This document shows, piece by piece, positions 1 to 10,100 of a DNA stretch of 64,000 bases. The stretch covers positions 59,775 to 123,774 of the forward strand of contig CAJODN010000001.1 in the NCBI GenBank assembly GCA_905233695.1, in the 5' to 3' direction. A program made the position numbers and the translations under genes. The stretch comes from an uncultured Lachnospiraceae bacterium (lineage in GTDB: Bacteria > Bacillota > Clostridia > Lachnospirales > Lachnospiraceae). The notes beneath the pieces were generated by a model. That model saw only the letters and a list, made by a program, of their open reading frames with translations. It did no database searches and was not told where the DNA came from. Numbering within the stretch: position 1 is the stretch's first letter; each line of letters begins with the position of its first letter.

Positions 1-4
1 TCAA

Positions 5-112
5 TTCTCATTGTTCGATTACTCGCTTCGGTTGGCACCTTCCCAATATCATTAATCAGGGGTTGCCGTGGCTTCGTCGATCCATACTATCTCCACCACT
101 CTGAATGAGAAC
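5..112 (-). promoter_or_regulatory. SAM-I (S-box) riboswitch, leader of a gene left of the window
   Basis: Read on the minus strand this stretch carries the S-box signature: GGTGGAG near the 5' side, GAAGCCACGGCAACC in the middle and AAGGTGCCAACCGAAGCG on the 3' side. The closing P1 helix is visible as TTCTCATT (positions 111-104) pairing with AATGAGAA (12-5). SAM-I riboswitches switch off methionine or SAM biosynthesis and transport genes when SAM is plentiful. The controlled gene and the expected terminator lie beyond the left edge, so the target cannot be named. Confidence 0.87.
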
Positions 113-140
113 TGCTTTCTTAATACACTTTTTCTAACAC

Positions 141-169
141 ACAATACAACTATTTATGCTCTTTGTCAA
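141..169 (-). promoter_or_regulatory. Sigma-A promoter of the S-box leader
   Basis: On the minus strand a consensus TTGACA (169-164) is followed after 17 bp by TATTGT (146-141). Transcription would start near 134, just upstream of the riboswitch. Confidence 0.75.
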
Positions 170-240
170 CAAGTTTTTCTATTTTGCGAAAAAAACCATG
201 GCAAAACCCTAAAAAATTACATTAAAACTTAATAAAATCA

Positions 241-270
241 TTGCATTTTACCTATATATACTATTATAAT
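241..270 (+). promoter_or_regulatory. Probable promoter of the HD-GYP gene
   Basis: TTGCAT (241-246) and a perfect TATAAT (265-270) are separated by 18 bp. The start site would fall near 277, giving a leader of about 50 nt to the ATG at 328. Confidence 0.6.
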
Positions 271-327
271 AACATAGAGTGTTTGTGTAGTCGTGATTCT
301 ACACTATTTAGTTATGAGGAGAATGTA

Positions 328-1515
328 ATGGTAAAGCTCAGTGTCAAAGAACTTAGGCCCGGCATGGTTGTAGAAAAGCCCATTGTCACAAAGAGAGGGC
401 AGACCATCGCCAAGGTGGGAACGAAATTAGACTCAAAACTTATAGCGAGGCTGAATTTCTATAAGATAGAAGAAGTTACGGTCGATACCGATAAGGTCGG
501 TGAACCACCGGTACCTTTAGAGATTGAACCGGTACCGGAACCGCCGAAAGAGGAACCGAAGCCGGAGCCCAAGGAAGAGCCTAAGGAAAAACCAAAAGAA
601 GAGCCCAAGAAGGAAGAGACTCCGAAGATTCGTGAGTCTATGTCCTACACCAGCAAATTACAAAGCGATAAGGAATTCCAAGAATTCCAGATTAACTATT
701 CAGCCAATATGGCGGCACTTGAAGACACATTTGACACGATTATCTTCGGCGACGGTAATATCTCCGAGGACGAGCTTATTACACACTGCGAGTCTCTCTT
801 CGCAGGCAAGACGAGCATTCAACTATTCGACCTTCTTCACTGTATGAAGTCAATTGATGACAGTGTATATGCGCATTCCATTAACGTAGCTCTTATATCA
901 AGGGCTATCGGTAAATGGCTTAAGCTTCCGAGGGAAGAATTAAATGAACTTACAATTGCAGGTCTTCTTCATGACATAGGTAAAGCGGAGATACCCGACG
1001 AGATTCTTAACAAAGCGGGAAAGCTTACAGACGAAGAGTTCGATCTCATTAAGTCCCACGCCCTTAAGGGTAGTAAGCTTCTTAAGAAGGCCGGATTCGA
1101 CAGCGATATTCAGTTCGCCGCACTTCAGCATCACGAGAGAAGTGACGGAAGCGGATATCCCAGAGGCTTAGAGTCAGATGAAATATCAGACTTCGCCGCA
1201 ATTATTGCAATAGCCGATGTATATGACGCAATGACTTCCGCAAGAAGCTACAGAAAGCCTATGTGCGCTTTCCAGGTTATAGCGGCATTCGAAGACGAGG
1301 GTTTACAAAAATACAACACCAAGTACATCCTTACTTTCCTGGAGCGAATTGCCAACGCATATCAGAACAGTATGGTTATTCTTTCAGACGGACGAAGCGG
1401 CAAGGTTGTATACATTAATAAAAACCGCCTGTCACGACCTATCATTCAGGTCGAAGACGATAAGATGATTGATCTTAGTCACGAAAGCGGTCTTACAATT
1501 ACATCAGTTCTGTAA
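328..1515 (+). CDS. HD-GYP domain cyclic-di-GMP phosphodiesterase
   Basis: A 395-residue cytoplasmic protein with three parts. An N-terminal domain (about residues 1-55) begins MVKLSVKELRPGMVV. A Pro/Glu/Lys-rich tandem-repeat linker follows (about 60-100). The C-terminal HD-GYP domain shows LLHDIGK near residue 213, HHERSDGSGYP near 270-276 and DVYDAMTSARSYRKP further on, so the metal ligands and the GYP signature are intact. This class hydrolyses c-di-GMP and usually lowers c-di-GMP to favour motility. The ATG at 328 is preferred over upstream in-frame codons because GAGGAG lies at 316-321. The gene stands alone and ends at a strong terminator. Regulatory input through the N-terminal domain is inferred only. 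Confidence 0.88.
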   Translation: MVKLSVKELRPGMVVEKPIVTKRGQTIAKVGTKLDSKLIARLNFYKIEEVTVDTDKVGEPPVPLEIEPVPEPPKEEPKPEPKEEPKEKPKEEPKKEETPKIRESMSYTSKLQSDKEFQEFQINYSANMAALEDTFDTIIFGDGNISEDELITHCESLFAGKTSIQLFDLLHCMKSIDDSVYAHSINVALISRAIGKWLKLPREELNELTIAGLLHDIGKAEIPDEILNKAGKLTDEEFDLIKSHALKGSKLLKKAGFDSDIQFAALQHHERSDGSGYPRGLESDEISDFAAIIAIADVYDAMTSARSYRKPMCAFQVIAAFEDEGLQKYNTKYILTFLERIANAYQNSMVILSDGRSGKVVYINKNRLSRPIIQVEDDKMIDLSHESGLTITSVL

Positions 1516-1532
1516 ATATAATAAACAATATC

Positions 1533-1567
1533 AAAAAATGCACAGCCAAGCTGCTGTGCATTTATTA
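1533..1567. terminator. Bidirectional intrinsic terminator between the HD-GYP gene and murA
   Basis: An 11-bp stem (1536-1546 with 1553-1563, GCACAGC core) closes a 6-nt loop. On the minus strand it is followed by six T residues, so it is strongest for murA. On the plus strand the T tract is weaker. Confidence 0.8.
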
Positions 1568-1616
1568 TGTCTTGATTTAATATCTTGCCGATATCCTTAG
1601 CCCTAAAGATTCTGTC

Positions 1617-2909
1617 CTAGGACACGTGTCTTATAAACTTCTGCGTATCATTCTCGGAATCAGTTCTCTCAATTAAGGCTCCGAGGCCTCTCAGCTTTTC
1701 TTCAAATCTCTCATATCCCCTCTGGATATAATGTATATCATCGACAATTGTAATTCCTTCCGCTGCGAGTCCCGCAATAACAAGCGCGGCTCCTGCACGA
1801 AGATCGGGAGCACTTACTCTTGCGCCCGTGTAATTATCAACGCCTCTTATAATGGCAACATTACCTTCAACTTGTATGTTAGCTCCCATTCTTGCAAGCT
1901 CATCCACATACTTGAACCTGTTCTCGAATATTGTCTCGGCCACTGTACTTGTTCCCTCAGCAAGAGCAAGCACCGCCGTCATCTGTGGTTGCATATCGGT
2001 AGGGAATCCGGGATAAGGAAGCGTAGTAACCTGCGTAGCTGTAAGCTTCTCTTTGCCGATTACCCGAACTGCATCATCATATTCCACAACTTGACATCCC
2101 GCATCTACGAGCTTAGCGGATGTTGCTTCCAAGTGCTTCGGGATTACGTTCTTAACAAGGACATCACCGCCTGTTGTAGCGGCTGCGAACATAAATGTTC
2201 CTGCTTCAATCTGATCCGGGATAACGGAATACTCCGTTCCGTGAAGCTTATTAACACCGAAGACTCTTATTACATCTGTTCCGGCGCCCCTTATGTTGGC
2301 ACCCATACTGTTAAGGAAGTTGGCAACATCAACGATGTGCGGCTCCTTAGCCGCATTTTCAATGGTAGTCTTACCCTCTGCAAGGGTTGCAGCCATCATA
2401 ATGTTAATAGTGGCACCAACGGATACCTTATCCATATATATATGGCTTCCGATAAGTCTCTTAGCCTTAACGGATATTAAGCCGTAGCTTACGTCAACGT
2501 CAGAACCGAGGCTCTTGAATCCCTTAACGTGAAGATCAATCGGTCTGCTTCCGATATTGCATCCGCCGGGAAGCGCAACCTCTGCCTTCTTATACTTACC
2601 GAGCAAAGCTCCGAGTAAGTAATATGACGCCCTTATCTTCTTAATGTATTCATAATCAACACTGAGTCTTCCGATTGTTGTGGCATTTATCTTAACTGTA
2701 TGACGATCGATTCTCTCGATATGAACGCCGATATCTTCCATGGCGCCTATCATAACATTTACATCCCTAACATCGGGAAGATTATCTATAACTACGGTTT
2801 CGTCAGTCATTATAGCCGCTGCGATAATGGCAAGTGCCGCATTCTTCGCACCACCTATCTCAACCTCACCGACGAGCTTATTACCGCCTTTTATAACATA
2901 TTGTTCCAT
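1617..2909 (-). CDS. murA: UDP-N-acetylglucosamine 1-carboxyvinyltransferase
   Basis: MurA transfers enolpyruvate from PEP to UDP-GlcNAc, the first committed step of peptidoglycan synthesis in the cytoplasm. The 430-residue product has the usual length. It has the N-terminal GGNKLVGEVEIGGAKNAAL and the catalytic loop LPGGCNIGSRPIDLH, with the PEP-binding cysteine near residue 115, the residue alkylated by fosfomycin in this family. The start MEQYVIKGG at 2909 is chosen because AGAGG lies about 10 nt upstream and a good promoter sits inside the longer open frame that reaches 2987. The gene appears monocistronic, facing the HD-GYP gene tail to tail. Whether it is the MurA or MurZ paralogue cannot be decided here. 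Confidence 0.96.
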   Translation of the reverse strand: MEQYVIKGGNKLVGEVEIGGAKNAALAIIAAAIMTDETVVIDNLPDVRDVNVMIGAMEDIGVHIERIDRHTVKINATTIGRLSVDYEYIKKIRASYYLLGALLGKYKKAEVALPGGCNIGSRPIDLHVKGFKSLGSDVDVSYGLISVKAKRLIGSHIYMDKVSVGATINIMMAATLAEGKTTIENAAKEPHIVDVANFLNSMGANIRGAGTDVIRVFGVNKLHGTEYSVIPDQIEAGTFMFAAATTGGDVLVKNVIPKHLEATSAKLVDAGCQVVEYDDAVRVIGKEKLTATQVTTLPYPGFPTDMQPQMTAVLALAEGTSTVAETIFENRFKYVDELARMGANIQVEGNVAIIRGVDNYTGARVSAPDLRAGAALVIAGLAAEGITIVDDIHYIQRGYERFEEKLRGLGALIERTDSENDTQKFIRHVS

Positions 2910-2952
2910 ATAACATATACCTCTATCTGATAATTGCATTGCAATCATTAAG

Positions 2953-2980
2953 ATTATATCATAAAACTTGTCCTTGTAAA
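2953..2980 (-). promoter_or_regulatory. murA promoter
   Basis: On the minus strand TTTACA (2980-2975) and TATAAT (2958-2953) are 16 bp apart. The predicted start near 2946 excludes the upstream in-frame start at 2987. Confidence 0.65.
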
Positions 2981-3061
2981 TGTGCATAACAACGAAAACT
3001 CTATTTAAAAAAATAGTTTCTTTTCGATAAAGTGCACTATATTAATAAAAAACCACGAAAA

Positions 3062-4837
3062 TCAGGCTTTCTGAGCATTATAAAGGTTATAATATACGCC
3101 TTCGTTCTTAAGAAGCTCGCTGTGTGATCCGATCTCAGCAACTCTGCCCTTATCCATTACAAGAATGATGTCCGAATCCATCACGGTTACAAGACGATGG
3201 GCAACAACCACCGTGGTCTTCCCCTCCATTATCTTGTCGAAGGCAGTCTTAATAAGTCTCTCATTAAGAATATCTATTGATGAAGTAGCCTCGTCGAGAA
3301 GCACTATTCTAGAGTCACGAAGCATAAGTCTCGTGATACATATAAGCTGTCTCTGCCCCTCCGACAGATTATCAGCGGTAACGATTGTATCATATCCCTT
3401 CGGTAGATTCATTATAAAGTCGTGGGCATAGCATTCCTTGGCGGCCTTCACGACCTCCTCGTACGTTGCATCGGAATTACCCATACGAATATTATCCATA
3501 ACGCTTCCCGATATAATAAATGTCTCCTGTAGCATCAGCCCCATCATTCTCCTGACCTCATCAACAGGAATATCCCTTATGTCCTTCCCGCCAATAAGAA
3601 TACTGCCTTCCCCCACGTCATAGAACCGAAGAAGCAGCTTCATTATTGTCGTCTTCCCGCATCCGCTCTCTCCTACGACGCCGAGTTTTTTCCCTTTGGG
3701 TATGGTAAATGTTATATCATTTATTACATTCTTGTCGTTGTAGCCAAAGTCCACGTTCTTAAATTCTATGTCCGAGGTGTCAGTTCCCACGCATTCTGCC
3801 TTCGCATCTTTCGATTCGTTCCAGATTCGTTCGTTTAAGGTCAAAGAATCCTCCGATGTGCTTTCTCTATTAGTCACCTCACGTTCCGGCTCAGCATCGA
3901 TCAGTTCATAGATTCTATCGAGGCATACAAGAGAATTCTGAAGTTCCGTAACAACCGATGATATATCGTTAAAAGGCTTGGCGAATTTTGCAGCGTACGC
4001 AAGAAAGCTTGTAAGACCGCCGACGGTAATAGAACCTACCACTGCAAGAAGCGCGCCTCCCATTGTTACGACTGCATAACATACGGCATTTACAAGTCTG
4101 GTAAGCGGATTGGTAAGAGAAGAATAGTATGTGGCTTTTCTTGAAATCTCTTCGTTCTCTCTGTTCTTACTTTCGAATATCTCCTTAAAATATCCCTCTG
4201 CTCCATCGTTATTAATGACCTCTTTAAGTCCTATTATATCGGAAGAAAGGTCAGTAAGCTCACCTCTCACCTTCGCCTGTCTTGCGAAGTACACGTTGCA
4301 CTTCTTAGCTATGAATCTTGCCACCAGAATAGAAAGAGGCGTCATCACCACAACCGCAAGGGCAAGATACACATTTAACCTAAGCATGAAGATAAGAGTA
4401 ATTACAATCGTAACCACACCCACGAAGAATTGATTAAAGCCCAGTAGCAGTCCGTCACTTATGCCGTCGCAATCGACGATAATTCTGCTTAATATGTCTC
4501 CCTCTGTATGGTTATCAATATACTTAAGATCTGTATTAACGAAGCTCTTAAACGCACGCTTCCTAAGGTCATTCGATACTCCGTATACAATCCTGTTATT
4601 AATTCCGTTCATAAGCCATTGGAATAATGCGCTTAGAAGAATTGATGCAATCATCTCCTTTAAGATCAGATAGAGGGCGTCAAAATCAACATTTCCCTCA
4701 CCCACAATTGTATCGATTCCCTGCCCCATGAGAACGGGCACAAGGAGAGAGTGTGACGTGGATAACGTCGCGCATATTATCGACAGTACGAACGGCGCTA
4801 TGTACTTCTTGTAATCGGAAAAAAGTCGTCTAAGCAT
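3062..4837 (-). CDS. ABC exporter half-transporter, catalytically complete subunit
   Basis: A 591-residue fusion of an exporter-type six-helix membrane domain (about 1-310) and a nucleotide-binding domain. The Walker A box GESGCGKTT lies near residue 389, the signature LSEGQ near 491, Walker B IVLLDEATSSID near 511 and the switch histidine in VVAHRL near 546. The Walker B glutamate and switch histidine are intact, so this subunit can hydrolyse ATP. The start at 4837 has GGGAGG five bases upstream and overlaps the preceding half-transporter by 8 bp, which points to translational coupling and a heterodimer. An insert before the ATPase domain (about residues 340-370) is unusually acidic. The substrate (drug, lipid or peptide) is unknown. 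Confidence 0.85.
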   Translation of the reverse strand: MLRRLFSDYKKYIAPFVLSIICATLSTSHSLLVPVLMGQGIDTIVGEGNVDFDALYLILKEMIASILLSALFQWLMNGINNRIVYGVSNDLRKRAFKSFVNTDLKYIDNHTEGDILSRIIVDCDGISDGLLLGFNQFFVGVVTIVITLIFMLRLNVYLALAVVVMTPLSILVARFIAKKCNVYFARQAKVRGELTDLSSDIIGLKEVINNDGAEGYFKEIFESKNRENEEISRKATYYSSLTNPLTRLVNAVCYAVVTMGGALLAVVGSITVGGLTSFLAYAAKFAKPFNDISSVVTELQNSLVCLDRIYELIDAEPEREVTNRESTSEDSLTLNERIWNESKDAKAECVGTDTSDIEFKNVDFGYNDKNVINDITFTIPKGKKLGVVGESGCGKTTIMKLLLRFYDVGEGSILIGGKDIRDIPVDEVRRMMGLMLQETFIISGSVMDNIRMGNSDATYEEVVKAAKECYAHDFIMNLPKGYDTIVTADNLSEGQRQLICITRLMLRDSRIVLLDEATSSIDILNERLIKTAFDKIMEGKTTVVVAHRLVTVMDSDIILVMDKGRVAEIGSHSELLKNEGVYYNLYNAQKA

Positions 4838-6458
4838 GGCGCCTCCCTTCCGATGCATGACCATTCGCATCATACGAAAACTGCGCATAGTACATCTTAG
4901 AATAGAGCTCACATCGCTTAAGAAGCTCTTCGTGACTTCCTGAGTCTACGAGACTGCCTTTATCGATGACAAGAATCTTATCGGCTCTCATGACCGCGCT
5001 GGGCTTCTGGGACGCAATGATAACCGCCATATCGGAAAACAGCATATTGTCAATCACTTTCCGTTCCGTTATCATATCGAGCGGATTAGTGACGTCATCC
5101 ATTAGCATTACATCCGGTTTCTTATTAAGGGCTCTTGCAAGGGCAAGACGTTTCTTCTGGCCGACGGAGAGGTTCATGGCATTCTTAATAATCTTCTCAT
5201 CAAGACCACCCTTAGTATCAACAACCTCCTTAAAGCAGCTCTTGTTAAGCGCGTCCTCGACATCCTCGCCATCATAGTTTCGAAGAAGAATATTGTCCCC
5301 GATACTTCCCGTGAAGAAGTTGTCTTCCTGAGGTACATAACCTACCTTGGATTTGTCTTTTTTTTCGTCCATGTATACGCTGAGAAGGAGACTTTTGCCG
5401 GAACCGGTAGGTCCTATAATTCCTATTTTTTCTCCGGGGGAAATGTTTTTTAAATTCTCGCGAACAATTCCTCGGGCGGATGTGACAATGGGTGCTTCAT
5501 TATATGTGTCCCCTTTATCGGACACATCTATTATGTCCCGAAGTCTCTTGGCACTCGGGATTCCCTTCATAAGAATTACAATTAGATCCGCCAGCTTAAC
5601 AAGCTCTATAAGAATCTGTGACATGTAATTAAGAAGGGCTACCACCGCACCTGTTGTAAGCGTTCCGATCTCAACCTTGCCTCCGCCGAAATAAAGCACA
5701 AGAATAATTCCCATATTAACAAATACGAATGTCAAGGGATTAAGAAGATTCGAGAAGCGTCCCACTCCGATCTGCCTCTTATATATTTCTTCTACTTGCC
5801 CCTTGAACTTATCATCTTCTTCGTCTTGAATGCCGAATCCTCTTATTACTTTAGCCCCCGCATAATCATTTCTGATTCGGCTCGAAAGGCCATCAATCTT
5901 ACCCATGATCGTGCCGATTCGCGGGAGTGTTATTCTCATAACAATGAAGATTACAATTGCAAGAACAAGAATTACTCCACCGATAATAAGGGACATCTTG
6001 GCATCAATTACGAGGGACATTACAAATGCTCCGATAACAATAAACGGCGAGCGGAGAAACAATCGAAGAAACATATTGACCGCATTCTGCATCTGATTAA
6101 CATCACTTGTCATCCTTGTAAGAAGCGTTGATTTACCTATGTCTCTGTAACGCTTTTTACTCATACCAAGAATTGTATCATTAAGATCTTTTCTTACGGC
6201 ATACGCCACCCCCGTAGCTGCTCTGGCCGCAAAATACTGAGCCGTCAGCGCGCTTATCATTCCAATTATTGCAAGTACCAGCATAAGGATTGCCATTTTA
6301 ATAATGTATCCCGAATCGCCCTCGGCTATACCTATATCAATAATTGCAGCCACAACAAAAGGCACCAATAATTCAAAAACTGCCTCCAGCATTTTGAATA
6401 AAGGTGCCATTATGCTTTCTTTTTTATATTCAGACATATAGGCTAAGACGAATTTCAT
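4830..6458 (-). CDS. ABC exporter half-transporter, degenerate-site subunit
   Basis: A 542-residue membrane domain plus ATPase, partner of the next gene. Walker A GPTGSGKS is intact (near residue 349). However, Walker B reads VMLMDDVTNPLD, with Asp where the catalytic Glu should be (near 451), and the switch loop reads IIASQKPS, with Gln replacing His (near 479). The signature is LSVGQ. These replacements mark the inactive site of asymmetric heterodimeric exporters such as the TM287/288, LmrCD and BmrCD families. The ATPase domain is also shortened just before Walker A. It lies 29 bp downstream of the lipoprotein gene with no terminator between, so it is probably in the pth-mfd operon. Confidence 0.84.
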   Translation of the reverse strand: MKFVLAYMSEYKKESIMAPLFKMLEAVFELLVPFVVAAIIDIGIAEGDSGYIIKMAILMLVLAIIGMISALTAQYFAARAATGVAYAVRKDLNDTILGMSKKRYRDIGKSTLLTRMTSDVNQMQNAVNMFLRLFLRSPFIVIGAFVMSLVIDAKMSLIIGGVILVLAIVIFIVMRITLPRIGTIMGKIDGLSSRIRNDYAGAKVIRGFGIQDEEDDKFKGQVEEIYKRQIGVGRFSNLLNPLTFVFVNMGIILVLYFGGGKVEIGTLTTGAVVALLNYMSQILIELVKLADLIVILMKGIPSAKRLRDIIDVSDKGDTYNEAPIVTSARGIVRENLKNISPGEKIGIIGPTGSGKSLLLSVYMDEKKDKSKVGYVPQEDNFFTGSIGDNILLRNYDGEDVEDALNKSCFKEVVDTKGGLDEKIIKNAMNLSVGQKKRLALARALNKKPDVMLMDDVTNPLDMITERKVIDNMLFSDMAVIIASQKPSAVMRADKILVIDKGSLVDSGSHEELLKRCELYSKMYYAQFSYDANGHASEGRRHA

Positions 6459-6487
6459 TTCTGCACTTTACCTTACGTTACTATGTA

Positions 6488-7195
6488 TTATTTAGATGCG
6501 CTCTTCGTAGCACTTGAGCTGTTAGTCGTAGTTGAATTCGACGAAGAACCACCTACTTGACTGAATAAGTCATCAACCTTAAGCTCTTTCAGAAGGTCAT
6601 CATCCACCTTGAATGTATAGGCGCTCTTCCAACCCTCTACCAGATTATTTATATAAGTTGACGATGTTGTGCTGTCATTAATCGCACCCTCTGCCTTGCC
6701 CTTATCGGTCATTGCCTGCTGCATCTTGGCAACATAAGTAAGATTCGTGAAGAATTCCTTGACCACGCTTTCATCAGCACCGAGAGCGTTCAATGCTGAA
6801 GCAGTATTATCCTTAAGGAATTTCTGTGTTGCGTCATCTATCTTCTTATTGTCTTCGTCAGTGAGCTTCACACCATACTCGTCGGCATGCTTTCTCATGA
6901 CATACTGCTGTTCCATTGTGTCCACAAGATTATCCTTCATCTCGTCGGTAAATGTCTGACCGCTGCCTGTCATATCCTCTGTCCAGAGAGATGCACCGTA
7001 AGTCTCGCCGTAGTTAATATCGTATTTCGCCTGGTTGTATTTGAATACGAAGTTGGCGTAACCTAAGGTAATCTTGTCTTCTCCGTTATTGATATCGATA
7101 AGAGCCTTGTCGTAGTTTTTAATCTTGCAGCCTGTAAGAACTGCCATTACCAAAACTAGAGATGTTATTAATAATAATACTTTTTTTGTTTTCAT
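6488..7195 (-). CDS. SurA/PrsA-like lipoprotein lacking a PPIase domain
   Basis: A 235-residue exported lipoprotein. Residues 1-22 form a lysine-rich and hydrophobic signal ending in the lipobox VLTGC (Cys23). The body is helical (YANFVFKYNQAKYD, YVMRKHADEYGVKLTDED), resembling the N-terminal chaperone domain of SurA and PrsA foldases. The end is Ser/Asn/Thr-rich. No parvulin domain is present, whereas secreted foldases of this class are usually 300 residues or more. The start at 7195 is only 1 nt after the mfd stop and has an AAAGGAGAA ribosome site. Foldases next to mfd are common in Firmicutes as I recall, which supports the assignment. A role in folding exported proteins is inferred. Confidence 0.62.
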   Translation of the reverse strand: MKTKKVLLLITSLVLVMAVLTGCKIKNYDKALIDINNGEDKITLGYANFVFKYNQAKYDINYGETYGASLWTEDMTGSGQTFTDEMKDNLVDTMEQQYVMRKHADEYGVKLTDEDNKKIDDATQKFLKDNTASALNALGADESVVKEFFTNLTYVAKMQQAMTDKGKAEGAINDSTTSSTYINNLVEGWKSAYTFKVDDDLLKELKVDDLFSQVGGSSSNSTTTNSSSATKSASK

Positions 7196-7196
7196 T

Positions 7197-10100
7197 TTAT
7201 TCTCCTTTACCCGCGTCATCTTTAATATTATACAACTCTTGTAGGAAAAAGAGAAGATATTCATATTTATTTTTATTATGATCCTTGGAGTAGGCTCTCG
7301 TGTTGTATACGAACTCAGGCTCACTGGGGTTGGCGGAGAAGGTTATGTACGGATAGAATTCTTCTATAAGGGCAGGAATCTTGGTCGGATCAAGCTTCGC
7401 CTTATTATACATCCTTATCTTAATTACATTGTCCTTCTCTGATATCTTCGTTACGTAAGATGATGCTGCGCTGTTCTTAAGCTTGGTAATGTACAGAAGA
7501 TTCTCGACACTTCCGGGCATCTCACCGAATCTGTCAACCATCTCATCTCTTATAAGCTCATAGTCCTTATCATTCCGAATCTCTGCTATTCTCTTGTAAA
7601 TGCCAAGCTTCTCCACCTCATCATCTATATAGCTTACCGGAATGTAAGCATCAATATTGATATCGACTTCTACGTTCTCCGTTATTGTCTCGACTTCGCC
7701 CTTTTCAATTCTTACAGCATTATTAAGCATTTTACAATAGAGGTCATACCCGACGGCTTCCATATGACCGCTCTGTTCCTTGCCGAGGAGGTTGCCCGCG
7801 CCTCTGATCTCAAGGTCTCGAAGGGCAATCTTGTACCCGCTTCCAAGATCCGAGAATTCCTTAATGGCTCCGAGCCTCTTCTCTGCAACTTCCTTAAGTA
7901 TTCTGTCCTTTTTATACATGAAAAATGCGTATGCAAGCCTGTTACTTCTTCCGATTCGCCCGCGGAGCTGATAGAGCTGAGAGAGCCCCAGCCTCTCGGA
8001 ATCGTGAATAATCATTGTGTTGACATTGGGTATGTCCAGTCCGATTTCTATTATTGTCGTTGCTATAAGGACATCAATCTCTCCGTCGATAAAGTCAGTC
8101 ATGATTCCTTCCAGCTTCGCCTCGCTCATCTTACCGTGGGCGTATGCAACATTTGCCTCGGGAACCAAATTCTTAATTGTAGCCGCCATGTCCGCTATGG
8201 AATTAACACGATTGTATACATAATATACTTGCCCATCTCGGTTTAGTTCCCGAAGTATTGCGTCGCGAACCATCTCGTCATTATACTCGCACACAAACGT
8301 CTGTATAGGCATCCTGTCCATGGGGGCTTCTTCTAAGACACTCATGTCTCTTATTCCGATAAGGCTCATATGAAGCGTCCTCGGAATGGGGGTTGCGGAC
8401 AGACACATAACGTCAACATTATTCTTAAGCGCCTTAATCTTCTCCTTATGTCTTACGCCGAACCTCTGCTCTTCATCGATGATAAGAAGTCCTAAGTCCT
8501 TATAGTGAACATCATCGGAAAGTGCCCTGTGAGTGCCGATTAAAATGTCAACCTTACCACTCTTAAGTCCTTCTATGGCTATTCGCTGTTCCTTAGCGGA
8601 ACGGAACCTGCTTAAAAGCTCTATTGTAATGGGATAGTTCTTCATCCTCTCCACGAATGTATTGTAATGCTGCTGGGCGAGAACTGTCGTCGGACACAGC
8701 ATTACAACCTGCTTATTATCCTGCACCGCCTTGAATGCTGCCCGAAGAGCGATCTCGGTCTTACCGTATCCCACGTCTCCGCAGATAAGCCTATCCATTA
8801 TCTTTTCGCTCTCCATATCCTTCTTAACGGCTTCAATCGCCTCAAGCTGTCCTTCTGTCTCTTCGTATGGGAAATCCTCTTCAAACTCCTTCTGCCATAC
8901 GGTATCCTCCGTGTATACAAAGCCTTCCTTCTGACTTCGAAGGGAATAAAGCTCCACAAGTTCTTTTGCCACCTCGCCCACCGATCTCTCAACATTTCTT
9001 TTAGTCTTAGACCAAGTGGCGTTGCCGAGAGAATTAAGCTTCGGCTTCGCGCCTTCCGAACCGCCGTATTTTTGAATCAAATCGAGAGACGATGCCAGGA
9101 TAAAGAGGTTGCTTTTTCCCGCATATTCAATCTTCAAATAATCCTTCGTTACTCCGCTTACATCAACCTTCTCAAGTCCTTTATATATTCCGACTCCATG
9201 GTTCTCATGTACAACATAGTCACCCACATTAAGGTCACTTAGGGAATTAAACTTCTCGCCGTCGAACCTTTTCTTACGTTTTCTTTTTCTTTTTATTCCG
9301 TTCCCGAATATGTCGTTCTCACTAAATAGGACGAACCCCGCTTCGCTTAGTTCAAAGCCCTTCTCCACCTCTCCTACGGTGACAAGAATTCCTCCGCTTT
9401 GCACTTTCGTTTCTTCTTTTTCCGTATAATATGAATTAAGGTCGAAGTCTCTTATATCTTCCGAAAGCTTCCTGGCCTTGGTACGAGATGAACTTACTAT
9501 AACTACCTTCTTGCCGTTCTTTTTATACTTCTTAAGATCCGACGTAAACCGCTCAAAACTGCCACCGTAATTTGTAACGGATACAGCCTTGATGTAGTAG
9601 CTTTTCTCGATTTTGATTCCGCGAATCTTAGTGTCGAGAGTTGATAGTATAAGCTTCTTAAGCTTCTTAAATGAAGCGAGTATCTCATCAGTACTCTTAA
9701 TCATCTTAAGCTGACCGGGAAGGATATATCCCTTCTCCAATCGCCTGATTAAGCTCTCTCTGAACTGCTCTTCTCTGATTCTTATCTCATCTTCGAAGCC
9801 TCTTGCATCATCAAGAATTATAAGAGAATCGGAAGGGAGGAAATCCAGTATCGAGTATAATTCCTCCGTGAAATACGGCATATAGGCTTCCATTTCATTA
9901 AGCCCGAATCCCATGTCGATTTCGTCTGTAATTCTGTCTTTAATCTTGATTATTCTTGCGGCTTCCTCCGTCTTGAATTCTTCCCGAAGCTTTGCATACA
10001 ATTTGTCGGCGTCGGAACTTAACCGTTTAATTCCTTCGTCAATATCCGAAGGCGAAAGCACCATTTCTGTCGCGGGATCAATTCTTACAGAGTCAATCTT

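Noticed and set aside
241..327. N-terminal extension of the HD-GYP protein
   Set aside because: It overlaps the promoter and has no ribosome site. GAGGAG precedes the ATG at 328.
1731..2480. 249-codon plus-strand open frame inside murA
   Set aside because: Antisense shadow of a conserved gene, with Cys-rich composition unlike a real protein.
2910..2987. N-terminal extension of MurA starting MHIYKDK
   Set aside because: The murA promoter lies inside it and MurA homologues begin near MEQYVIKGG, which has its own ribosome site.
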